A stretch of DNA of 64,000 nucleotides, taken from Ampelocalamus luodianensis. Lineage: Eukaryota > Streptophyta > Magnoliopsida > Poales > Poaceae. Position 1 is the first letter of the stretch, and every line of letters begins with the position of its first letter. The stretch lies in contig CM070625.1 of NCBI GenBank assembly GCA_036346255.1, positions 17,817,488 through 17,881,487 on the forward strand. The letters are read 5' to 3'. This document shows, one piece after another, positions 1-9,448 of the stretch. The translations under genes were made by a program, and so were the position numbers. The notes under the pieces were generated by a model. It did not search any database and was not told the DNA's origin. It worked only from the letters and a program-made list of their open reading frames with translations.

Positions 1-1129
1 TGATCTGAACCTGTAAGATTATCCTACAACACTTGCAACACTCAGCATTGCATTTACCTGCGCTAACAACAAAATTAGCGCACCGTAGCAACAGATGTGA
101 TGTTGTTTTGCTCCTGGTAATACATGTGTCAAGTGGAACTGTGGGAAGATATGGCCAACCTTGTTTTTCTAAATTGTCTGCAGTACATGCTTTCCTTGTA
201 TAGGCCACCAAGCAAAGAACTTTCGCTACATTGGCAACCATATTGTCCAAATCACCTATACTCTCTGAGTTGTTTACTTGCCATGAAGAGAGAGCTCAGA
301 GCTGTAAGCTGAGTTGGTTGAGAATCACCAACTCAATTTTTCATTCCATGTGATATTATTACAATATTATCTTCCATTTCTGGGTTCACTTCTGTTTGTA
401 AGAAATGCTTGAAAAGAAGTTGCAATACATTCAAACAGATACAGCTGCTTTTTTTTTTTTTGTTTCATGTGGTGCCCTCTGATTTAAATTATTGAAGTTT
501 AACTGGATTGGTGAATTTCGATAAAGATTTGGCAAATCCTATGACTTTCTCTTAAAGTGCTTAAGGCATTATGTAATGAGTATGTGCAACCATTTTTATA
601 CTGAAGGATGTGATGCCGTACTTATAAACAGGATCTATGCTTGATATTGTTATATTTGTGAATTTGATAATCGCAAAGAAATAAGTAGATATCCCTATAA
701 CAAGTTAAATATTGCCTCAGCGTATTTTCAGAGTAAAGTTTATGAATTGAGGGTACATATCCTTACTACTGAAGGCTGAAAAAGAAAACCAGGCTGATTT
801 GTTGCTCCTAGTTTAGAATTAATATCACGGGCTTCCACAAAGAGGTAATTTCTTCCATTATATTTTCATTTAATGAGAGCTAGCAACTACACAATCCATT
901 TTTTCTTCCTTAGTGAGAGCTGAAATGTGGATATTTGGAGCCTTCATTTTGAAGAAAGAGAAACCTTGATGCTTAGGATTTTATATGTAACTGAATCATG
1001 GAGATACTTAGACAGCATTAGGAAATCTGGAGGAACGTTCTTGTTCAGCACTAAACTCTCACCCATTTCTTAATTTTTCCATATTATCTCCTAAGAAGTA
1101 CGTCACCTTATCATTCTATTATTGGTCAG
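1..1129 (+). other. non-coding sequence upstream of first visible KH-gene exon
   Basis: No exon can be supported here. The sequence is AT-rich and intron-like, and a convincing acceptor (GGTCAG) lies directly before the exon at 1130. The KH gene family normally has an N-terminal STAR dimerisation region encoded by earlier exons. I do not see it, so those exons probably lie before the window and this stretch is an intron. A run of T at 450-461 is the only notable simple sequence. A 62-codon ORF at 124-312 has no family features. Confidence 0.5.
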
Positions 1130-2278
1130 AGAGTAGGTTTTTCTCAAGGACCTGCGGGTTGGCAAGGAGCAGCACAAAGCCCCTCTTCTTATATTGTCAA
1201 GAAGATCTTGCGGTTGGAAATACCAACAGATAATTACCCTAATGTATGTTCTTATTTTTCATATTTGTAATGGTTACTGGTATGGAATAAATATTGACTC
1301 TGCTTGCTGTTCTTCGTTCAGTTCAATTTTATTGGCCGTCTTCTTGGACCAAGGGGAAACTCGTTGAAGAGGATTGAAGCATCTACAGGTTGTCGTGTTT
1401 TCATCAGAGGGAAGGGCTCAATTAAGGATCCTGGCAAGGTAAACCCTTTTTTCTTGTGGAACATCACTCTGGAATTAGGCAGATATCTTAGATATAGCTG
1501 TGTATCCATATCTTACATCCTCAATTGTTACGTTGTTAGTTATATTTGTGCAATAGGAAGCAGGCACTTGTCTTATTGTGTTCAGCGAGCCTGCAATGCT
1601 TACATGTTGTTCTTTTCATTTCATAAAGGAGGAGCAACTCAAGGGAAGGCCTGGCTACGAGCACTTGGATGATCCCCTGCATATCTTGATTGAAGCTGAG
1701 TTACCTGCCAATGTCATTGATGCAAGACTTGCAAAAGCACAAGAAATCCTAGAAGAGTTGTTGAAACCAGTGGTATGCATATTTGTCTCGACTCCTCTTA
1801 TCATCCTTTCCATTTTAGTCTGCAGCCATTGAACAAAATAACAAGTTGAAATATCCAAACGTGGCAACAAAAGAGCTTCGCATGTAGTGTCCTTACCCTA
1901 TCATCATCCCTAATCCAGACACGAGTCCTTGAGATATTAACGTTTGTGATAATGAAGTAGTAAACTGAACCTTACCTTAATTGCACCTTTTTTCCCACGT
2001 TCATTTTTACAAGGTTATTTTCCTATCCCAGCTGTTATCTCATAACGTGTTTGTTCTAGTAATCTAGTGCATTACTAAGTACTGACCTAGGATGCACCAA
2101 TACGCGATACCGGTACGGCGGTACGGATACGATGATACCCCATTCTCCAAAAAACCCGATACGGATGTGTGTGTGTGTGTGTGTATAAGTGTACTGAAAG
2201 TGATAAAGAAGTATAATATGTTTGTTTAAGTGGTATATTAGAAGTGGAAGTACATACTCCCGTATACGAAACGGGCGT

Positions 2279-2351
<73 letters not shown>

Positions 2352-3505
2352 TAGTAAAAATATAAAATATGATACTTGATAAGTTTGAGTCAAGGGTTTA
2401 CCAATGTATGTAAATTTGTCCATGTACTGCACAGCCCTACATACTTATGCATGGATTACTAGTTTACTACCCTAGTCATGCGCAAGTCTGTTGCTCAGTT
2501 GCTCTTAAAGGGTTTCAGTTAAAGCTCTCAGCTCATTTCCCAGACACCAGTTCGACATAACATCCCATTTCCCAGTTCAGAGCCTGCTACAAGATCTGAG
2601 AGAAGGGAACAAAGAAGAGTAGGGAAAGGGAACACATCTGGCTGGAGCCGCCGGCCGCTGGAGAGGAGGGACCGAGGGAGCACCGTCGGCGCGCAGGAGG
2701 GGGCGCACAGGAGGGAGGGAGGCGTAGCGCACGGGTCCGGCCGTTGGAGAGGAGGGACCGAGGGAGCACCGTCGGCGCGCAGGAGGGGGTGCGGAGGACG
2801 GGAGGGAGCGCACAAGAGGGGTGCACGGGAGGGAGCACTGCTGGAGGAGTGGAGGCCCAAGGGAGGGAGCACCGCCGGCCGCAAGTCACTGCTCGCCGGG
2901 AGGCGCACGGAGGGCTGGAGGCGCCGTGAGGAGGATGGAGGCGCACGGATGGCTGCACGCGCACGGGGCAGTGATTTAGGGTTGGGTGTGGTGGGCCGTT
3001 CGGTTTGGGTCATGAACAGTGCAGTTTCTTTTCTTTTTTCCCGGCTAGGGCTGTATTTTGTACCGTATCGGTCGCTGTATCGTGGCGTATCCGGTATTTT
3101 TTTTTTTTTTTAATGTAAACATTTCCGATACTTCCCGATACGTATCGGGGCCATACTCGTACCCGATACGTATCGGGATACCGGTACTCCACCTTCCAGC
3201 CGTATCGGCACATCAGAGGTACTAACCCACTAGAACTAGCACAATTCTTTTAGCTAGCACAGTATAATAATTGAACGCAATGAAGTGTTTTCTTTAGAAA
3301 TGCATGCACAATCAACTTCTTGTCCTTCTCGTTCTAAATCCTAATTCTTTCATGTTTTGCTATATAGGATGAATCACAAGACTACTACAAGAGACAGCAA
3401 CTCCGAGAACTTGCTTTGTTGAACTCACCACTTCGGGAGGAAAGTCCGCACCCAGGTGGCGCTTCTCCCTTCAGCAATGGTGGCATGAAACGAATGAAAC
3501 AATGA
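1130..3505 (+). CDS. KH-domain RNA-binding protein (QKI/SPIN1-like), 3' exons only
   Basis: Four in-frame exons are seen at 1130-1243, 1322-1438, 1629-1772 and 3368-3505 (stop TGA at 3503). All have GT donors and AG acceptors, and each length is a multiple of three. The order is: a pre-KH segment with IVKKILRLEIP; the KH core with the GPRGNSLKRIE loop and FIRGKGSIKDPGK; the QUA2-like segment with HILIEAELPANVIDARLAKA; and a tail with DYYKRQQLRELALLNSP ending in a basic MKRMKQ. This is the usual architecture of plant STAR/QKI-like proteins, which bind RNA in the nucleus; rice SPIN1 is linked to flowering control. The N-terminal exons are outside the window. The last intron is 1595 bp because a hAT-like element sits in it, yet both splice sites look intact. 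The family assignment is firm; the exact orthologue is not. Confidence 0.9.
2087..3218. mobile_element. hAT-like non-autonomous element in KH-gene intron
   Basis: The element is about 1132 bp. It is flanked by 8-bp direct repeats GTACTGAC (2079-2086) and GTACTAAC (3219-3226), one mismatch. Its ends are imperfect inverted repeats: CTAGGATGCACCAATAC on the left against the complement of the right end, CTCTGATGTGCCGATAC. The subterminal regions are full of GTATCGG/CCGATAC words in both orientations, as expected of transposase-binding arrays. The interior holds a GT run, a long AT run and a GC-rich block (about 2640-2960) with an imperfect repeat of about 45 bp. No transposase is visible. The 8-bp duplication supports hAT; assignment to a named family is not possible by eye. 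Confidence 0.75.
2281..2345. repeat. (TA)n microsatellite
   Basis: About 65 bp of uninterrupted TA dinucleotides lie inside the hAT-like element, about 100 bp after a shorter GT run (2166-2184). It is likely to be length-polymorphic. Confidence 0.95.
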
Positions 3506-4568
3506 CTGCAGAGGCTTGTTCCTCCCCCTTGACCCTCCAGAAACTCCGACCAATCCATGCCTTCACAACTTAATTTTTCATGAGCAAGCTTTCATGATGG
3601 TGTTGGCATTGTGCGATATCTGTTACTACTAGAATTTTGATCTCCCGTGTGACATTAACTTGTGACTGACAGATGATCGATGGGTAGCGAATCCTCCCTC
3701 TTCTATGGCTGTATAATTAGAACATTTGATTTATTTGTTGCTGGTAGTGCTGAGATATGGTAGTGTGCAGAGTTCTAAGTTACTGTGAGCTAGAGTACCG
3801 GGATTTATCTGACTTTGGTGACTTGTCTGTGCAACATATTGCGAGTTGTTTATCAAGGAGTACTACCAAGATGAAATACTCTAAATCTAACCTCTCGATA
3901 GACAAGTCCTATATGCTGTTGTTTATTGCTGCTATTGTCAGAATACACACTGCAAACAAAATATTACCTGCAGTTGATGCTTTTCTGCAAGCCTTTTGGT
4001 AGCAGAGCTGAAAAAAATCTTGTAGGCAGGAAGACTTACCTTGCCGATAAGCAGTCTGCAATTTTTCGGGGGCACGGTAATTGGATTCTGGACACTCGAT
4101 ATGCAATGATGGAACACATTCTACAATCGATCATGTTCAGAGATTGCTACGAAATTGCTATGTGCTCGTTTTGTGTTCAGTAATTGCTAGGAAATTACAC
4201 CTTGTGCAGGACATGTCCCTTCGTGGTTGCCACCTGCCAGCTACTACCATTACTAGACCAGGCAAGAGCTTGAAAGTTCAGAGTTGTGCTAGACCTTGTT
4301 TAAAAGGACTAGAAATTTATGCTAGACAAGCAGAGGCAACTTCGGGCCTTCCACTCAGAAATGGCACCCTGTCCCACAATGGTACTATAGGGAAGCGGCA
4401 CCCTGTTCAATCAAAGACTGGATCTACTGCCGCTGGTATTACAACGGCAAGTGCAATCTTTGTAGTAGGAGCGATCTTGAGCTCTTGACTGTTCAAAGCC
4501 ATCTGATGGCTACCTACCGATCAGACAATTGACAACCCCACCATCTCATTTTTTTCCTTGTGAAAGCT
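3506..4568 (+). other. 3' UTR and downstream flank of KH gene
   Basis: After the KH stop codon the sequence is moderately AT-rich with no recognised domain. A 135-codon ORF at 4081-4488 ends in a short hydrophobic stretch (AAGITTASAIFVVGAILSS). It has no family similarity that I recognise and no supporting splice or codon evidence, so I do not call it a gene. The poly(A) site cannot be placed reliably. Confidence 0.45.
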
Positions 4569-4720
4569 TATCTTGGATATTATAACACTGGCGTGGAGCG
4601 ATAAGATTTATTCTCCCACACAACATATCTAAGAATAGAGGATTCGAACTCAATTGACTAGCCCACCATCCGTAGTGCTAACAGCTGACCCGTGAGACTC
4701 TTCTATCTCGGATATTATAA
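4569..4720 (-). mobile_element. tRNA-derived SINE with 17-bp target duplication
   Basis: A 118-bp body (4586-4703) is flanked by near-identical 17-bp direct repeats: TATCTTGGATATTATAA at 4569-4585 and TATCTCGGATATTATAA at 4704-4720. Read on the minus strand, the body carries a B-box-like GAGTTCGAATCC and, about 40 bp before it, an A-box-like TAGCACTACGG. These are the internal RNA polymerase III promoter elements of tRNA-derived SINEs. Plant SINE families of this size include Au and p-SINE1; I cannot assign it to one. A third partial copy of the repeat follows at 4724-4740. Confidence 0.7.
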
Positions 4721-4784
4721 AGTTAATCTCGGATATTATCGGTGTCGAACGGATAAAATTGCTTGAGTTGGAAAATTCAACAAA

Positions 4785-5000
4785 GTCTGGCCCCTAGGGG
4801 CACGGTAATGGCGAGTCCAGCTCCCCAGGGCACAGTGAAGGCAGGTCCACCCCCAAGGGCACGGATGTCCCCCTCGTGTCCGTCATCATTTCATGTGAAA
4901 TTTGGGAATAAAATCACATGAAGTTTGGGAATAAAATCACATGAAGTTTGGGAATAAAATTTGAAAAATGAAATTGACGAAATTTGGGAATAAAATGAGA
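4785..5000. repeat. left terminal region of MULE-A with CCCTAGGGGCAC units and 23-bp minisatellite
   Basis: The outer part has spaced units ending in GGGCAC, one of them the palindromic CCCTAGGGGCAC. The inner part (4890-4998) is a tandem minisatellite: the 23-bp unit beginning CACATGAAGTTTGGG occurs twice with two diverged flanking copies. Similar units in inverted orientation occur near 19250-19430, which supports a MULE terminal repeat. Confidence 0.6.
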
Positions 5001-5318
5001 GACTTCACAATGCAATTTGCGAATTACATGACATGTAGGATTTGGTTACGTGCATTAAAAACGACGGAATGCATGAATCAACAAGCCAAAAATCACATAG
5101 GATACATGTGCACCTTTTTGAAATAAAAAATAAGGAGGATTGGAACAAAGTTAATTAGTCTTGGCGGCCCATCGGTCCCTTTTCCTTGTCTCCTGACTGC
5201 CTGCGATGATGGTCAGTCTTGAAGGCAGCCCTGTTCCGCTAGACGGGCTGGAAGATTGAATGATGTTAGCAGAACGTAAGGCAAAACAATAATCAAGATG
5301 CAAATTGAACATAACTTA

Positions 5319-5411
5319 CCTCTTTGATCCGGAGTGTGCCAGGGCGACGGGGAGCGCTAGGATGGCCTCCAGTTTCACTAGCAAGAGTCTTCCCCTTGTC
5401 GACCGGTGCCT
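5319..5411 (-). pseudogene. MULE-A exon fragment
   Basis: On the minus strand this reads an open, hydrophilic segment (KGKTLASETGGHPSAPRR) followed directly by a canonical donor GTAAGT (complement at 5313-5318). It lies downstream of the GRF-type exons of MULE-A and is separated from them by the LINE at 5412-6655. The role is unknown. It is best read as part of the MULE gene's 3' exons because of position and strand. Confidence 0.4.
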
Positions 5412-6655
5412 CTTTTTTTTTATACCAAAAACAGGAGGGGAAACTCCCCTACTGTATATATATATTAATAAAAGAATAAAGTATAGAAGAGATCAGGGGG
5501 GAAAGAATTTACTCCAGTTAACTAAAAGAGGATTAACCAAAATCTCTCAACCAAAGTACAAAATTCTGCTGAAGAGAAGGTTTGACCCTATGAATAACCA
5601 TGGCAAATGCTTCCATGAAAGCTCTCTTCCAAGTTGATAACGAGGCAACTCCATTATTGAAGATTATGTTATTCCGAATGATCCAACTTACCCAGCATGC
5701 AATAATAACTATTTCTTTGAAAAAACAGAACTGGTATCTGACCTTGCCAGCTTGAATAAGGTCTAGAACCGAAAGAGACAAATCTCAATCAAACCCAAAG
5801 CATTGCCAACAATGTGGGCTGAAAGGGCACTAAAAAAACAGATGCTTCGAAGATTCCATCATGTGACCAGAGCATAGCACACATTCAAAATTCCGAATCG
5901 GAAAATGCTTCCGTCGAAGCAATTCTTTAGTATTTAATTAGTAGGTCTTTCAGGAGTAGCCAGAAGAAGAATTTGTGCTTACTCGGACAATAGGACTTCC
6001 AGAACCAGACACAAGGGAGCGAAATGGAGCTTTGACCCATCAGGTGAGTATAAGCCATCTTAGGAGTAAAAACACTACCCCAAATGAAAGTCAAAATATC
6101 AGCAAACTCAAGCTGCAGTTCAAAATCTTGAAGTTGAGAAGTTAAATCCTGGAGTTGAAGTAAGGCAGTGGGCTAAAGAAGAAGATGAAAATTAGCAAGC
6201 ACATCTTCCCTGTCAAAAACTGAGAGACCAAAGCATCCTGATTCTTTGCAAAGGAAAAAAAAAAGATAAGGCCAATTGCTTAACAGGAATCCAAAATTCC
6301 ACAAATCCTTCCAAAAAAGATAGGAGTCTCCATTGTACACAGAGCATCTTGAGAAGCCCTTAAAGTTCCCTAGCAAATGAGTTATGTCTTTCCACCAAAA
6401 TGAACCACATCTTCTACTTGAAATGGAAGCCAACCTGTTCTGATAGAGAGCCATCCATGTCAAGTTGATCCAAGGGATATCCACTTTATTAAAGAACTTG
6501 TACAGATGCTTCAATAACAATGCCTTATTTTGTACATGAAGGTTCAAGATACCCAGACCACCCTGCTTCTTTGGTCGGCAACATCCTTCCAAGTTACTAA
6601 ATAACCACCTTTCTTGTTAATATCCGATCCATGCCACAAAGGGTTTCCATCGTTC
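5412..6655 (-). mobile_element. 5'-truncated LINE (non-LTR retrotransposon)
   Basis: On the minus strand, 6650-6173 encodes the C-terminal reverse-transcriptase region typical of plant L1-type elements, with CRPKKQGGLGILNL and NKALLLKHLYKFFNK. 5781-5533 encodes the following zf-RVT-like tail (CWVSWIIRNNIIFNNG). The 3' end is the T run at 5412-5420, which is a poly(A) tail on the minus strand. A frameshift at about 6590 and later stops show it is inactive. Only the last 1.2 kb is present, the usual 5' truncation. It sits between MULE-A exons. No target duplication was found. Confidence 0.8.
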
Positions 6656-7440
6656 GAAGGTCTCATGTTGCTTCGCGCAGTTGAACATGTACTTCTACTA
6701 GATGAACGTTCTATCGTACATGTCTGGGCTATTGATCCATTGGAAGAAGTTGCAACACATCTCCTGCTGCCATTATGCACGGATGAAGTTAGGGATATGT
6801 GGAATCCAATGTAAGATGTGAAAAATCGATGTGTGTGTAAGATTCACTTACGAGGATGTTTCTGCACATGTAGTATGCCTGGGCGGCGATCACCGGGTGT
6901 ATGGATTGAATGATCTTCGGCGGTTCTTCACACACACATTGTGGGCGTAGAAACTCTAGTGGTACTAGCACATCCTTCATACAACAATCCGGCTAGATTT
7001 TAGTCTTCTCGGTAAGCCACTTATACTTTCGCAGCATCTTCGCATCTCCAAGGCCGACCTAATGTTATGCTCTAGCTCATAGAACAAGGGCGAGTTACTT
7101 CGGAACAAATAAAATGATAAAATACATACCCGTTAACATAAAATTATGTACACAAAGGCGTAAATATTATAACACTACCTGTTTACATAAAATGACGTCC
7201 CCTAACATGCAAACAATATAATTAATTACGACATAGAATGATGCTAGAAGAGCTCGGTTTGTTAGGGCAATCTTTCATGGAGTGACTAAGGGTCTTGCAT
7301 ATCCGGCACTTCCTCACACGGCCCTGGCCCCCATGCTGGTTGTCATCTATGTCATTTTGGAAGCATCCCTTCCCAGTTGCCTTCAAGGTGTTGAGATCCA
7401 AAAATACAATTTTGAACCCTATGTGTGTAATGCACTAGTC
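6656..7440 (-). pseudogene. MULE-A 3' exons: zinc knuckle and GRF-type zinc finger
   Basis: On the minus strand, 7440-7260 encodes a CCHC knuckle (CRICKTLSHSMKDCPNK). 6980-6848 encodes CVCEEPPKIIQSIHPVIAAQ followed by AYYMC and a clean GTAAGT donor (complement at 6848-6853). After an intron, about 6790-6660 encodes CCNFFQWINSPDMYD. The C..C..HP...A..Y.C....C.FFQW pattern is the GRF zinc finger. GRF domains bind single-stranded nucleic acid and are found in some plant MULE genes. Stops occur, so this is a relic. The link to MULE-A rests on strand, order and family knowledge. Confidence 0.65.
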
Positions 7441-7485
7441 TAGGATCACGCTAGTGCACACAGTGTCAACATAGATGAATATATG

Positions 7486-9448
7486 TTGGACCGAAACGAC
7501 GACTAGAGGGGGTGAATAGGAGCACGATCTCTTTTTCACTTTGATCGGATTCAATACATTTTTCACTCCAATAGCTATAAAAACTATGAAGATCAATATA
7601 CAAGCACGGAAGACTTATATTCAATCCAATCAAAAACTTGAAGCAAATAGACCAAAAACACCAAGAACTCAAATCCAAATGAATTGGGCGGTCAGACCTC
7701 CTTGTAGTTGGCGGTTAGACCTCTCCATGGGCGGTCTGACCTCTCTCTTAATGGCGGTCTGACCTCCATGCCAATGAACAGTAAAATCAGGCCGAACTCA
7801 AAATCACAAAATGGTCTAACTTTTGATTCGCAACTCCAAACCTTACCAAACTTGAGACATACCTTCTTTAGGATGTCAGGAACCTATTCCAATCAATGAT
7901 CATGAAGATTATTGCCAAAGTTCCGTCCTTTTTCCGTTTGAGTGAAGGTTGCTTCAAAACCGAGTCAAAACCAAAATATGATCTAGAAACTTGTTCGTGG
8001 GTGATTGATGATCAAGATGATCCTAGATGTATTCCCACATATCACAGCAAGCTAAATCTAGGTCAGAAACCAAAAGAAAACTCGCGGATCAAAGAAAACC
8101 CCAAAATCATAAAATAGAGAGCAAGAACACAAAGAGACTCATCTTGTGAAATCTTTCCTTAAATTGATTTGATAGGATGTTGGTTTACAACCACTCCATA
8201 CAGGAAGACAAAGACTCAACACATGAGTATGAAATCAAATCCAACTCTCTAGAACCCTAACTCTCCACTTTCCTCACCCTAAGCACAAACTAGGGTTTCA
8301 ACAAATGAAAGGGTTCAGCAGGTGCTGGCCAGCACCCTCCTCTATTTATAGTGGAGGCTAGCTTTTAGAAGGGTAAACCCTAATGGGCACCAGTTAAGCC
8401 CACACACAGATGGGTTTCACTTACGCACGTATTTTAAAGCGTTGTCTTCATCTCCTCTTGACCTAATCCGCTTCTCCTTGCACCGTCTTGTGCCGTGGGT
8501 TAGCAAAAGGTAACCAAGGCGGTATTTAGGTGAAATTACCAAAATACCACTTCTCGATCTTTTTTCAAAGACCGAGTCCAATCTTCATGAAGCGCTTCCA
8601 TGCTTCGCCATGTGTAGGTTGATCAACAGCTCTCTTCATGTCAGCAAGTCTTTCCCATCCGGCTCCCACCGAAACCACCATGGCACTTGCACCGACCTCC
8701 ACGCCGCTTGATCCAACCCGTCGCACCGAACTGCTCGTTCGGTCATCCTTGTCCATTTTGCGCCATGCTTAAATCCATTGACCTCACCCAACATTCTCGG
8801 TTGTTCTAGATCTCAGCTCTCAAAACTTAGTCCCGATCATCCTTGCCATTGACTGTCATTGACCTTCAAGCTTCCTGCACAACAATAGACAAATAAATCG
8901 ATTTCGGGAACAAGTTCTTCGCAACTTAACTCATGTTAGTCAAAACATGCATCATGCAACACATATGCACTGAAACCCATGAACTTGACCTAACAAGCAA
9001 ACATCGCTGCCAAGCTGGCCAGCGAACCAAGTTAAAACCGGTCAGACCGCCACCCACGGCCGGTCTGACCACCCCCTGGCCGGTCTGACCGCCCAGCCTA
9101 GGGATTTAGCCAAATTTCCTCCCTATAAAACGGCAACCTCTCTGAAAATTTCAAATGAATAGAACTTTTGACTCAAAGTTCCAAAAAATTATAAGACCAA
9201 GAGTAGAAGAATCCCCTATATTTCCTACATCCTCTATTTTTGGCCTGGCTCAAAATTCGAAAGACCCTTTATGGCCGATCAGACCGCTGCCCATTGGCCG
9301 GTTCGACCGCCAGCCTCTTTGCCAAAGACCTGGCAGGTCTGACCGCCAGAGGTGGCCGGTCAAACCGCCACACAGGCCGGTCTGACCGCCACCCTGGCTG
9401 GTCTGACTGCCTACTGCCTGACAGAACTTGAACTTCATCGAAAACGCA
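7486..9448 (-). mobile_element. X1: unclassified element with GGTCTGACCGCC repeat core, truncated
   Basis: It begins inside MULE-A coding sequence with CGACTAGAGGGGGTGAATAG (7499-7518). The same terminal motif, reversed, closes the element at 20691-22530. The interior has about a dozen dispersed copies of a near-palindrome CGGTCTGACCGCC or its complement, clustered at 7685-7765 and 9035-9415, separated by about 1.3 kb of unrelated AT-rich sequence. It lacks the opposite terminus seen in X2 (AAAGCATCTAGGCCTC), because the sequence changes directly into a reversed gypsy LTR at 9449. There are no coding domains. Class unknown. Confidence 0.6.

Noticed and set aside
2281..2345. (TA)n as a CRISPR-like or regulatory array
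   Set aside because: Simple dinucleotide microsatellite inside a transposon in a eukaryotic intron.
2528..3013. 161-codon minus-strand ORF with repeated RADGAPSVPPLQRP-like text
   Set aside because: It arises from an imperfect repeat of about 45 bp in the GC-rich centre of the hAT-like element; no codon or homology support.
4081..4488. 135-codon ORF with hydrophobic C-terminus
   Set aside because: No known family features, no splice context, and it lies in the 3' flank of the KH gene. Possible but unsupported.
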